In this document: piece by piece, positions 7,047 to 13,285 of the stretch
Numbering within the stretch: position 1 is the stretch's first letter
How the letters are laid out: each line of letters starts with the position of its first letter
NCBI GenBank assembly: GCA_964396335.1
Contig: CAYNEX010000078.1
Location: forward strand, 1 to 13,285
Source of the DNA: ZC4RG30 sp964396335
GTDB taxonomy: Bacteria; Pseudomonadota; Gammaproteobacteria; Steroidobacterales; Steroidobacteraceae
Direction: 5' to 3'
Length of the DNA: 13,285 nucleotides
Made by a program: the position numbers and the translations under genes
Notes under the pieces: model-generated
Told to the model about the DNA's origin: nothing
What the model saw: the letters and a program-made list of their open reading frames with translations, nothing else
The model's database searches: none

Positions 7047-8220
7047 GAAATTCCGAATCCTCACGCTGAACAACATCAGTGCCAGGGGACTGGACCGACT
7101 GCCGCGCGAGCGGTACGAGGTGGCATCGGGCATCGAAGCGCCGGATGCGGTGCTGGTGCGCTCGGCCGACATGCACAAGATGGAGATCCCGCCGTCGGTG
7201 CTGGCGGTGGCCCGTGCCGGTGCCGGCACCAACAACATCCCGGTGGCGGCGCTTTCCGCCCGCGGCGTGCCGGTGTTCAACGCGCCCGGCGCCAATGCCA
7301 ACGCCGTGAAGGAGCTGGTGATCGCGAGCCTGTTCCTGGCGGCGCGCAACATCGGCCCGGCATGGCTGTTCGCGCGCGCGCAGAGCGGCGATGACGCGGC
7401 CATCGACGCGGCGGTGGAGAAGGGCAAGAAGAACTTCGTCGGCTTCGAGCTGCCGGGCCGCACGCTGGGCGTCGTGGGCCTGGGCGCCATCGGCGTCGAG
7501 GTGGCCAATGCGGCGCTGGGCCTGGGCATGAAGGTGCTCGGTTACGACCCGCAGATCACCGTCAAGCGCGCCTGGGAGCTGTCATCCAGCGTGCAGCAGG
7601 CCTTGTCGCTCGATGACCTGTTCGCGCGCAGTGACGTGGTGACCGTGCATGTGCCGCTGAACGATGCCACGCGCGGCCTGGTGAATGCTGCGCGCATCGG
7701 CCTGATGCGCAAGGGCAGTGTGGTGCTGAACTTCGCCCGTGGCGGTATCGTCGATACGCCGTCGGTGATCGCCGCGCTGGATGCCGGCCACCTGCACGCG
7801 TATGTATGCGACTTCCCCAGCAATGCGCTGAAGGATCACCCGAGGGTGGTGACGCTGCCGCACCTGGGTGCTTCGACCGGCGAGGCGGAAGAGAACTGCG
7901 CGGTGATGGCGGCCGAGCAGCTGCGCGACTACCTCGAGAACGGCAACATCCGCAACTCGGTGAATTATCCGGAGTCGGTGATGCCGCGCGCGCCGGGCAC
8001 CACGCGCCTGGTCATCGCCAACAGCAACGTGCCGAACATGGTGGGCCAGATCTCCACGCAGCTGGCTGCATCGCGGGTGAACATTGCCGACCTGCTCAAC
8101 AAGTCGCGCGGCGAATTCGCCTACACGCTGATCGATGCCGATGGCGCCATCGATGCCGGGACCTTCGCGGCCGTGCGCGGCATCGAGGGTGTCCTGTCGG
8201 CGCGCCTGATCAACAGCTGA
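7039..8220 (+). CDS. serA: D-3-phosphoglycerate dehydrogenase, short ACT-domain type
   Basis: Catalyses the NAD-dependent oxidation of 3-phosphoglycerate to 3-phosphohydroxypyruvate, the substrate of SerC next door. From ATG 7039 it has 393 residues; the upstream in-frame ATG at 6988 lies deep inside serC. The N-terminal substrate domain includes VRSADMHKME and ARAGAGTNNIPV. The Rossmann motif GLGAIG is at 147-152, with D170 after beta-2. The catalytic arginine is R234 (NFARGGIVD) and the catalytic histidine is in PHLGAST (about 275). The C-terminal ACT domain (about 322-393, ANSNVPNMVGQISTQLA) is the usual site of serine feedback. The segment where long-type enzymes carry the catalytic glutamate reads CDFPSNAL here, with Asn at that place. 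As I recall, other short-type homologues also lack it. Ribosome binding is poor (GGAG 13 bases away), so translation probably depends on coupling to serC. Confidence 0.92.
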   Translation: MAEKFRILTLNNISARGLDRLPRERYEVASGIEAPDAVLVRSADMHKMEIPPSVLAVARAGAGTNNIPVAALSARGVPVFNAPGANANAVKELVIASLFLAARNIGPAWLFARAQSGDDAAIDAAVEKGKKNFVGFELPGRTLGVVGLGAIGVEVANAALGLGMKVLGYDPQITVKRAWELSSSVQQALSLDDLFARSDVVTVHVPLNDATRGLVNAARIGLMRKGSVVLNFARGGIVDTPSVIAALDAGHLHAYVCDFPSNALKDHPRVVTLPHLGASTGEAEENCAVMAAEQLRDYLENGNIRNSVNYPESVMPRAPGTTRLVIANSNVPNMVGQISTQLAASRVNIADLLNKSRGEFAYTLIDADGAIDAGTFAAVRGIEGVLSARLINS

Positions 8221-9092
8221 TGGCGGCCCGCAAGTCCGCGCGCCCGGCGTCCCGCCGCGGCGCGCCTGCCGAACCGCAACGCATCGCCTACCTGGGGCCC
8301 GAAGGCACCTACAGCCACTCGGCCGTGCAGGCGCATTTCGGCGATGACGCGCCGGGGCTGCCGCTGCCGACCATCCTCGATGTGTTCGAGGCGGTGCAGG
8401 ATGGTCGCGCCGCGCTGGGCGTGGTGCCGGTGGAGAATTCCTCCGAAGGTGCGGTGAACATCACGCTCGACCGGTTGATGACCCGGAGTCCGCCGATCTG
8501 CGGCGAGATCGAACTGCGCGTGCAGCACAACCTGATGGGACGCATGCAGAAGCTCTCCGGCGTGAAGCGTGTGTATGCCCACCCGCAGGCGCTGGCGCAG
8601 TGCCGCCAATGGCTGGACGACAACCTGCCGCGCGCCGCGCGGCTGCCGGTCAGCAGCAACGCCGAGGGCGCGCGTCGCGCGGCCGAGGAAAGCGGCACCG
8701 CGGCGATTGCCGGCGCCGTCGCGGCGAAGGTCTATGGCCTCAGGCTGCTGGCGGCCAACATCGAGGACTACAGCCACAACACCACGCGCTTCCTGGTGCT
8801 CGGGCGTCGGCGCCCGGCCGCCACGGGCGCGGACAAGACCAGCATCATGGTCTCCGGTCCGAGGGACGAAGCCGGTTCGCTGTTCCGGCTGCTCGAACCG
8901 CTGGCCACCCATCGCATCAACATGACACGCATCGAGTCGCGTCCATCGCGCCGGCGAAAGTGGGAGTACGTGTTTTTCATCGACGTCGAGGGTCATGTGG
9001 GTGACCCGATCCTGGCGCGCGCCCTGGCGGCGCTGCGCAAGCGCAGTTCCCTTTACCGTGTACTGGGTTCCTACCCGAGGTCCGCGCGATGA
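8220..9092 (+). CDS. pheA: Prephenate dehydratase, monofunctional (PDT-ACT, no chorismate mutase domain)
   Basis: Converts prephenate to phenylpyruvate, the committed step to phenylalanine. The ATG overlaps the serA stop by one base. The protein has 290 residues: a basic, Ala/Arg-rich N-terminal tail of about 20 residues, the dehydratase domain from RIAYLGPEGTYSHSA (26-33 signature) through VPVENSSEGAV (69-79) to the catalytic HNTTRF motif (186-191, Thr189), and an ACT regulatory domain (about 207-282) with DEAGSLFRLLEPL and the phenylalanine-binding ESRP (239-242). Family P-proteins in many gammaproteobacteria have about 100 further N-terminal residues forming an AroQ chorismate mutase; there is no room for them here and no such sequence in any upstream frame. 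Chorismate mutase must therefore be encoded elsewhere. Phenylalanine feedback through the ACT domain is expected. Confidence 0.95.
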   Translation: MAARKSARPASRRGAPAEPQRIAYLGPEGTYSHSAVQAHFGDDAPGLPLPTILDVFEAVQDGRAALGVVPVENSSEGAVNITLDRLMTRSPPICGEIELRVQHNLMGRMQKLSGVKRVYAHPQALAQCRQWLDDNLPRAARLPVSSNAEGARRAAEESGTAAIAGAVAAKVYGLRLLAANIEDYSHNTTRFLVLGRRRPAATGADKTSIMVSGPRDEAGSLFRLLEPLATHRINMTRIESRPSRRRKWEYVFFIDVEGHVGDPILARALAALRKRSSLYRVLGSYPRSAR

Positions 9093-10210
9093 GCGGCGGC
9101 AGGCTGGCCACCCGCGCAGTGCAGGGCCTGGCCCCCTATGTGATCGGCAAGCCGATCCAGGAGCTGGCGCGCGAGCTGGGTATCGAAGAGGCCGACATCA
9201 TCAAGCTGGCCTCGAACGAGAATCCGCTGGGGCCATCCCCGTCGGTGATCGATGCCATGCGCGCCGCGCTGGCCGATGTGTGGCTGTACCCGGATGGCAA
9301 TGGCCATGACCTGAAGCAGGCGGTCGCGCGCAAGCATGGCGTGTCGATGGCGCAGGTGACGCTGGGCAATGGCTCCAATGACCTGCTGGTGCTGCTGGCC
9401 GAGGCCTTCCTGTCACCGGAGAACAGCGCTGTCTTTTCGCAGCATGCCTTCGCGATCTATGGCCTGGTGGTGCAGGCCACCGGCGCGCGCGGCATCGTGG
9501 TGCCGGCGCATCCGGCCGACCATCCGATGGCGCTGGGGCATGACCTGGAGGCGATGCTCGCGGCCATCGATGACACCACGCGGCTGGTGTTCATCGCCAA
9601 CCCGAACAATCCCACGGGCACGTGGAACACGCCGGAGCAGCTGCGGCGTTTCCTGTCGAAGGTGCCTGCGCATGTGATCGTGGCGCTGGACGAGGCGTAT
9701 TTCGAATACTCCCGCCGCGTCGACTGCCCGGATGGCATGGAGCTGCTGGCGGACCATCCCAACCTGGTCGTGCTGAGAACCTTCTCGAAGGCGCATGCGC
9801 TGGCCGGCGTGCGCGTCGGCTATGGCGTGTCGGCTCCGGATGTGGCCGACATGCTCAACCGCGTGCGCCAGCCCTTCAATGTGAACATCCCGGCGCTGGC
9901 CGGTGCCGTGGCGGCGCTGGCCGACCCGGAACAGCCAAGGCGCGCGCTGCAGCTGGTGGAGCGGGGCCTGGAACAATTGAACGCCGCGCTGCCGAAGCTG
10001 GGCGTGAAGGTATATCCGACCGCGGGCAACTTCGTGCTGGCCCGCGTGGCCGGTGATGAACGTGCGGTTTACGAGCGACTGCTGCGCGAGGGTGTGATCG
10101 TGCGACCGGTGGGCGGTTACGGCCTGCCGGGCTGCCTGCGCATCACCATCGGCACGGCGGCGCAGAATGAACGACTGATCAGCGCGCTTTCGGTCGCGCT
10201 GCGGTCCTGA
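9089..10210 (+). CDS. hisC: Histidinol-phosphate/aromatic aminotransferase
   Basis: A fold-type I PLP aminotransferase that uses histidinol phosphate/imidazole-acetol phosphate in histidine synthesis; HisC proteins encoded within aromatic clusters are also known to aminate phenylpyruvate or hydroxyphenylpyruvate. It has 373 residues, a little longer than E. coli HisC (about 356). Motifs seen: KLASNENPLGPS (39-50), YPDGNG (67-72), NPNNPTG (171-177), DEAYFEY with D201, the PLP lysine K234 in RTFSKAHALAGVRVGY, and the C-terminal RITIG with R351 for the substrate carboxylate. The ATG overlaps the pheA stop in an ATGA, with GAGG 8 bases upstream (9077-9080). Lying directly after pheA, and with no other aminotransferase for aromatic acids nearby, a role in phenylalanine/tyrosine synthesis is plausible; a main hisC in a his operon elsewhere would support this. 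Confidence 0.92.
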   Translation: MSGGRLATRAVQGLAPYVIGKPIQELARELGIEEADIIKLASNENPLGPSPSVIDAMRAALADVWLYPDGNGHDLKQAVARKHGVSMAQVTLGNGSNDLLVLLAEAFLSPENSAVFSQHAFAIYGLVVQATGARGIVVPAHPADHPMALGHDLEAMLAAIDDTTRLVFIANPNNPTGTWNTPEQLRRFLSKVPAHVIVALDEAYFEYSRRVDCPDGMELLADHPNLVVLRTFSKAHALAGVRVGYGVSAPDVADMLNRVRQPFNVNIPALAGAVAALADPEQPRRALQLVERGLEQLNAALPKLGVKVYPTAGNFVLARVAGDERAVYERLLREGVIVRPVGGYGLPGCLRITIGTAAQNERLISALSVALRS

Positions 10211-10212
10211 TC

Positions 10213-10220
10213 GAGGTGAC
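10213..10220 (+). promoter_or_regulatory. Strong ribosome-binding site of aroA
   Basis: GAGGTGA, a seven-base complement to the 16S rRNA 3' end, sits just before the aroA ATG in the only non-overlapping junction (10 bp) of the operon. It suggests that aroA is translated independently and more strongly than its coupled neighbours. Confidence 0.75.
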
Positions 10221-11522
10221 ATGAAGAACTGGCGAGTGGATCCTGCCACGCAGGTGCACGGTCGCGTGCGCGTGCCTGGCGACAAGTCGATTTCGCATCG
10301 CTCGGTGATGCTGGGTGGCATCGCCGAGGGGCGCACCGAGGTGACCGGCTTCCTGGCCGGCGCCGACTGCCTGGCAACGCTGGCGGCCTTCGAGAAGATG
10401 GGCGTGCAGGTCGAGCGCATCGATGAGACCTCACTGGTCGTGCATGGCCGTGGCCTGCATGGCCTGTCGGCACCGGATACGGTGCTCGACATGGGCAATG
10501 CCGGCACGGCCATCCGCCTGTCGATGGGCCTGCTCTCCGGGCAGCGCTTCACCAGCACGCTCACCGGTGATGCCTCGCTGCGCTCGCGCCCGATGGAGCG
10601 CGTCGCCGCGCCGCTGCGGCAGATGGGCGCGCGCATCGATACCACCAACGGCAGACCGCCGGTGACCGTGCGGCCGGCCGGGCGCCTGGTCGGCATCGAC
10701 TACCAGTTGCCGATGGCCAGCGCGCAGGTGAAGTCGGCCATCCTGCTGGCCGGGTTGTATGCCGAAGGCACCACCGCCGTGACCGAACCGGCGCCGACGC
10801 GCGACCATACCGAGCGCATGTTGCGTGGCTTCGGCCTCGAGGTGGAGACAGACGGTCCGCGCGCCAGCCTCCTCGGCGGCCAGAAACTCACCGGCGCGCG
10901 CATCGAGGTGCCGGGCGACATCTCCTCGGCGGCGTTCTTCCTGGTGGCCGGTTGCCTGGCCGGGCGTGATGGCTTCGTGGTCGAGAACGTCGGCATCAAT
11001 CCCACCCGCACCGGCATCATCGACATCCTGAAGCTGATGGGCGCGGACCTGGTCGTGCACCCGCGCGCCAGCCAGGGCGGCGAGCCGGTGGCCGACATCG
11101 AGGTGCGCCGCTCGCAGCTGAAGGGCGTGGCGGTGCCGCCGGAACTGGTGCCGCTGGCCATCGACGAGCTGCCGGTGCTGTTCATCGCCGCGGCCGGCGC
11201 CGAGGGCGAGACGCTGTTCACGGGCGCCGCCGAACTGCGCGTCAAGGAAAGCGATCGGCTGGCGGTGATGTCCGAGGGACTGACCCGGGTCGGCGTGCCC
11301 AACGAGCTGCTGCCCGATGGCATCCGCATCCAGGGCGGTCACCGGCTGAAGGCCGGGACCATCGACAGCCACAGCGACCATCGCATCGCCATGTCCTTCG
11401 CCGTGGCCAGCCTGCTGGCGGATGAGCCGATCTCGATCCGCGACGTGGAGAATGTCGCGACATCGTTCCCCGGCTTCACGGCCACGGCCGCCGCCTGCGG
11501 CCTGAGCATCTCGAACGCATGA
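10221..11522 (+). CDS. aroA: 3-phosphoshikimate 1-carboxyvinyltransferase (EPSP synthase), class II-like
   Basis: Joins shikimate 3-phosphate and phosphoenolpyruvate to form EPSP, the sixth step of the shikimate pathway, in the cytoplasm. It has 433 residues. Binding motifs visible are GDKSISHR (20-27), LDMGNAGTAIRL (89-100), DASLRSRPM (118-125), the substrate-binding MASAQVKSAILLAGL (165-179), NPTRTG (260-265), D315 (AIDELPVL, the catalytic aspartate), RVKESDR (340-346) and SDHRIAMSF (386-393 or so). These signatures resemble class II enzymes of the Agrobacterium CP4/Bacillus kind more than E. coli AroA; for example IRL replaces the MRP of class I. The glycine of the NAGTA loop is retained, unlike in CP4. 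In pseudomonads tyrA is fused in front of aroA; here aroA stands alone with a normal N-terminus. It shares an ATGA overlap with cmk. Confidence 0.97.
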   Translation: MKNWRVDPATQVHGRVRVPGDKSISHRSVMLGGIAEGRTEVTGFLAGADCLATLAAFEKMGVQVERIDETSLVVHGRGLHGLSAPDTVLDMGNAGTAIRLSMGLLSGQRFTSTLTGDASLRSRPMERVAAPLRQMGARIDTTNGRPPVTVRPAGRLVGIDYQLPMASAQVKSAILLAGLYAEGTTAVTEPAPTRDHTERMLRGFGLEVETDGPRASLLGGQKLTGARIEVPGDISSAAFFLVAGCLAGRDGFVVENVGINPTRTGIIDILKLMGADLVVHPRASQGGEPVADIEVRRSQLKGVAVPPELVPLAIDELPVLFIAAAGAEGETLFTGAAELRVKESDRLAVMSEGLTRVGVPNELLPDGIRIQGGHRLKAGTIDSHSDHRIAMSFAVASLLADEPISIRDVENVATSFPGFTATAAACGLSISNA

Positions 11523-12208
11523 GCGCACCGGTCATCGCCATCGACGGACCTTCCGGCTCCGGCAAGGGCACGGTCAGCCGCCGCATTGCGGCACGGCTCG
11601 GCTGGCACCTGCTCGACAGCGGCGCGCTGTACCGCCTGACGGCGCTGGCCGGCCAGCGGGCCGGCCTCGCGGCCGATGACGAGGCCGGCCACGCCCGCGT
11701 CGCCGCCGGCATGGTGGTGCGTTTCGGCGAAGACGAGCTGGGCGAGGAGAGGGTGCTGCTAGGCGGAACGGGCGAGGATGTGACCCGCGCCATCCGCACC
11801 GAGGAGGCCGGTCAGGGCGCCTCGCGGGTGGCCGTCTGGCCCGCCGTGCGGGCTGCTTTGCTGCAGCGCCAGAAAGAATTCGCCCAGCCGCCGGGCCTGG
11901 TGGCCGACGGTCGCGACATGGGCACGGTGGTTTTCCCCGGTGCCGAGCTGAAGATATTCCTCACCGCCAGCGCCGAGGAAAGGGCCCGCAGGCGTCATAA
12001 GCAGTTGAAAGACAAGGGTTCCGGTGCTAGCCTTGCCGCCCTTTCGCAGGAGATAGCCGAGCGCGACAGGCGGGATTCGACCCGCGCCGTGGCGCCCCTG
12101 GTGCCCGCGGCGGATGCGATCACGGTCGACAGCACCAGCCTCACGATCGACGAGGTGGTGGACCGCATCATGGCCGAAGCGCGGTCGCGCGGACTGGCTC
12201 CCGCTTGA
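11519..12208 (+). CDS. cmk: Cytidylate kinase
   Basis: Phosphorylates CMP and dCMP with ATP, feeding pyrimidine nucleotide pools. It has 229 residues, matching the usual 220-230. The P-loop is GPSGSGKGT at 10-18; LLDSGALYRLTA (31-42) is the CMP-binding start; DGRDMGTVVFP is at 130-140; RARRRHKQLKDKG starts the lid; and ERDRRDSTRAVAPL (181-194) is the typical C-terminal motif. The ATG overlaps the aroA stop (ATGA) without a good ribosome-binding site, so it is translationally coupled. The order aroA-cmk-rpsA is one of the most conserved in gammaproteobacteria. Six T residues follow the stop (12210-12215), but only a 4-bp stem precedes them, so transcription probably continues into rpsA. Confidence 0.97.
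   Translation: MSAPVIAIDGPSGSGKGTVSRRIAARLGWHLLDSGALYRLTALAGQRAGLAADDEAGHARVAAGMVVRFGEDELGEERVLLGGTGEDVTRAIRTEEAGQGASRVAVWPAVRAALLQRQKEFAQPPGLVADGRDMGTVVFPGAELKIFLTASAEERARRRHKQLKDKGSGASLAALSQEIAERDRRDSTRAVAPLVPAADAITVDSTSLTIDEVVDRIMAEARSRGLAPA
12005..12033 (+). promoter_or_regulatory. Candidate internal promoter for rpsA inside cmk
   Basis: TTGAAA (12005-12010, 5 of 6) is followed after 17 bases by TGC-TAGCCT (hexamer 12028-12033, 3 of 6, with an extended -10 TG). It lies in an AT-richer patch of an otherwise very GC-rich gene. E. coli also drives rpsA from a promoter within the upstream gene. The predicted start near 12040 would give a leader of about 270 bases. Confidence 0.4.
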
Positions 12209-12218
12209 GTTTTTTGGT

Positions 12219-12295
12219 CGGGCTACGCGATGGATTGCGATGTCAGCCCGTGTTTCAACCCAACCGTGCAGCGGGGAAGGATGTTCCGGCCGCAC
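12219..12295 (+). promoter_or_regulatory. rpsA leader with two GGA-loop hairpins, likely S1-autoregulated initiation region
   Basis: Hairpin I: CGGGCT (12219-12224) pairs with AGCCCG (12245-12250), and CGC (12226-12228) with GCG (12237-12239), leaving the loop GATGGATT. Hairpin II: in 12266-12295, GCGG/CCGC plus GG/CC (or GTGC/GCAC with inner pairs) leaves a loop holding AAGGA at 12277-12281. The AAGGA is 28 bases before the ATG, too far for ordinary use, and nothing better lies nearer. The E. coli rpsA initiation region likewise lacks a Shine-Dalgarno sequence and uses hairpins with GGA loops recognised without, and repressed by, free S1. The similarity is inferred from pairing by eye. Confidence 0.55.
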
Positions 12296-12309
12296 GCAAC
12301 GAGTATTAC

Positions 12310-13285
12310 ATGAGCGAATCTTTCAGCGAACTGTTCGAACAAAGCCTGGCCAACCAGCGTATCCGGCCCGGCCAGATCCTCACCGGTCGCGTGGTGAGTG
12401 TTGGCGAAGACATGGTCATCGTCAACGTGGGTCTGAAGTCCGAAGCCGTCATCCCGATCGAACAGTTCCGCAATGAGCGCGGTGAGGTCGAGGTCGTCGA
12501 AGGTGACGACGTCGAGGTCGCGCTCGACGCCATCGAGAACGGCAATGGCGAGACGCACCTGTCGCGCGACAAGGCCAAGCGTGCCCGCACCTGGACGCGC
12601 CTGGAAAAGGCCTTCAACGACTCCGAGATCGTCACCGGCATCATCACCGGCCGCGTGAAGGGTGGCTTCACCGTCGAACTGGAGAACGTGCGCGCGTTCC
12701 TGCCCGGCTCGCTGGTCGATGTCCGCCCGGTGCGTGACACGTCCTACCTCGAAGGCAAGCCGCTCGAGTTCAAGGTCATCAAGCTCGACCAGAAGCGCAA
12801 CAACGTGGTCGTGTCGCGTCGTGCCGTCGTGGAGCAGGAATTCTCCGCCGAGCGCAGCGCGCTGATGGACAACCTGCAGGAAGGCGCGGTCGTGAAGGGT
12901 GTGGTCAAGAACCTCACCGACTACGGCGCGTTCGTCGACCTGGGTGGCATCGACGGCCTGCTGCACATCACCGACATGGCGTGGAAGCGCGTCAAGCATC
13001 CGTCGGAAGTGGTGCAGGTCGGCCAGGAAGTGGAAGTGCGCATCCTGAAGTTCGACCGCGAGCGCTCGCGCGTTTCGCTGGGCCTGAAGCAGCTGGGCGC
13101 CGATCCGTGGGAGAACATCGCCCGCCGTTATCCCCCGAACACCCGCGTGTTCGGCAAGGTCACGAACATCGCCGACTACGGCGCGTTCGTCGAGATCGAG
13201 GATGGCGTCGAGGGCCTGGTGCACGTCTCGGAGATGGACTGGACGAACAAGAACGTCAATCCGTCCAAGGTCGTGCAGACCGGCG
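12310..13285 (+). CDS. rpsA: 30S ribosomal protein S1, 5' part (3' end outside window)
   Basis: The large, RNA-binding ribosomal protein that unfolds and captures mRNA for initiation. The frame is open to the window end with 325 residues visible of an expected 550-560. The start MSESFSELFEQSL matches the family's ribosome-anchoring N-terminus. Repeated S1 (OB-fold) domains are visible: first at about 20-87 (GQILTGRVVSVGEDMVIVNVG), second at about 105-171 (EIVTGIITGRVKGGFTVEL), third at about 190-262 (VVKGVVKNLTDYGAFVDLGGIDGLLH) and the start of a fourth at about 277 (VFGKVTNIADYGAFVEIEDGVEGLVHVSEMDW). The first two are degenerate and bind the ribosome in E. coli; the later ones bind mRNA. Initiation has no usable Shine-Dalgarno sequence, consistent with autogenous control through the structured leader. 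Confidence 0.98.
   Translation, partial: MSESFSELFEQSLANQRIRPGQILTGRVVSVGEDMVIVNVGLKSEAVIPIEQFRNERGEVEVVEGDDVEVALDAIENGNGETHLSRDKAKRARTWTRLEKAFNDSEIVTGIITGRVKGGFTVELENVRAFLPGSLVDVRPVRDTSYLEGKPLEFKVIKLDQKRNNVVVSRRAVVEQEFSAERSALMDNLQEGAVVKGVVKNLTDYGAFVDLGGIDGLLHITDMAWKRVKHPSEVVQVGQEVEVRILKFDRERSRVSLGLKQLGADPWENIARRYPPNTRVFGKVTNIADYGAFVEIEDGVEGLVHVSEMDWTNKNVNPSKVVQTG

Noticed and set aside
5949..7529. Long open frame on the minus strand opposite serC/serA
   Set aside because: It is antisense to two unmistakable genes, has low-complexity His/Arg/Gly-rich composition typical of GC-rich shadows, and no recognisable domain.
7806..8219. In-frame upstream extension of pheA that might hold a chorismate mutase domain
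   Set aside because: The residues are an out-of-frame reading of serA with no AroQ-like helices; serA itself is intact to its ACT domain end.
9413..10696. Long minus-strand open frame opposite hisC/aroA; similar ones at 8121-8996, 10431-11528 and 12223-13224
   Set aside because: All mirror conserved plus-strand genes and show no motifs; they are explained by high GC at third codon positions.
12187..12215. Terminator after cmk (T6 run)
   Set aside because: The only stem before the T-run is GCGG/CCGC, 4 bp with an 8-base loop, too weak. rpsA is normally cotranscribed with cmk.
1..13285. CRISPR array, tRNA/rRNA, insertion sequence, attachment site, riboswitch
   Set aside because: No spaced direct repeats, cloverleaf, transposase, terminal inverted repeats or known aptamer pattern was found on reading through; nearly all sequence is occupied by conserved genes.

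Overview
The window (about 13.3 kb, GC-rich, strong G/C third-position bias) looks like the chromosome of a gammaproteobacterium. The best guess is the Xanthomonadales/Lysobacterales or a near relative, because the order gyrA - serC - pheA - hisC - aroA - cmk - rpsA is the well-known gammaproteobacterial serine/aromatic 'supraoperon', here in a rearranged form. The genus cannot be named from the sequence alone. No RNA gene, CRISPR array, insertion sequence or prophage was seen.

Layout. (1) 2-2044, plus: the 3' three quarters of gyrA, closed by a perfect hairpin terminator. (2) 2088-5882: an iron-uptake cassette. A PKHD-type Fe(II)/2-oxoglutarate hydroxylase (PiuC/YbiX) and a Fiu-like catecholate siderophore receptor lie on the minus strand, and a TonB energiser is divergent on the plus strand. 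The receptor and tonB share a short AT-rich divergent promoter region with one convincing Fur-box palindrome that overlaps promoter elements for both directions. A 16-bp perfect hairpin sits between the receptor and piuC. (3) 5964-12208, plus: a tightly packed run, serC - serA - pheA - hisC - aroA - cmk, with overlaps of 8, 1, 4 and 4 bp and one 10-bp gap before aroA. (4) 12310-end, plus: the 5' part of rpsA (ribosomal protein S1), with a 101-nt leader that has no ordinary Shine-Dalgarno sequence and carries two hairpins exposing GGA loops.

How the genes work together. SerA and SerC make the first two steps of phosphorylated serine synthesis. SerC probably also serves pyridoxal phosphate synthesis, and PLP is the cofactor of both SerC and HisC. 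AroA makes EPSP on the way to chorismate, PheA turns prephenate into phenylpyruvate, and HisC-type aminotransferases can aminate both imidazole-acetol phosphate and aromatic keto acids. Cmk and RpsA link the run to nucleotide supply and translation. In the iron cassette the receptor imports a catechol-type ferric siderophore, TonB energises it and PiuC is the usual partner oxygenase.

Main points worth attention: PheA lacks the usual fused chorismate mutase domain and tyrA is absent from the cluster; a short-type serA with an atypical active-site segment is inserted after serC; the Fur-controlled cassette splits gyrA from serC; the divergent promoter carries a second inverted repeat beside the Fur box; and the rpsA leader resembles the S1-autoregulated type. 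I did not find a wholly new biological system: the interest is in rearranged known modules and their regulatory DNA.
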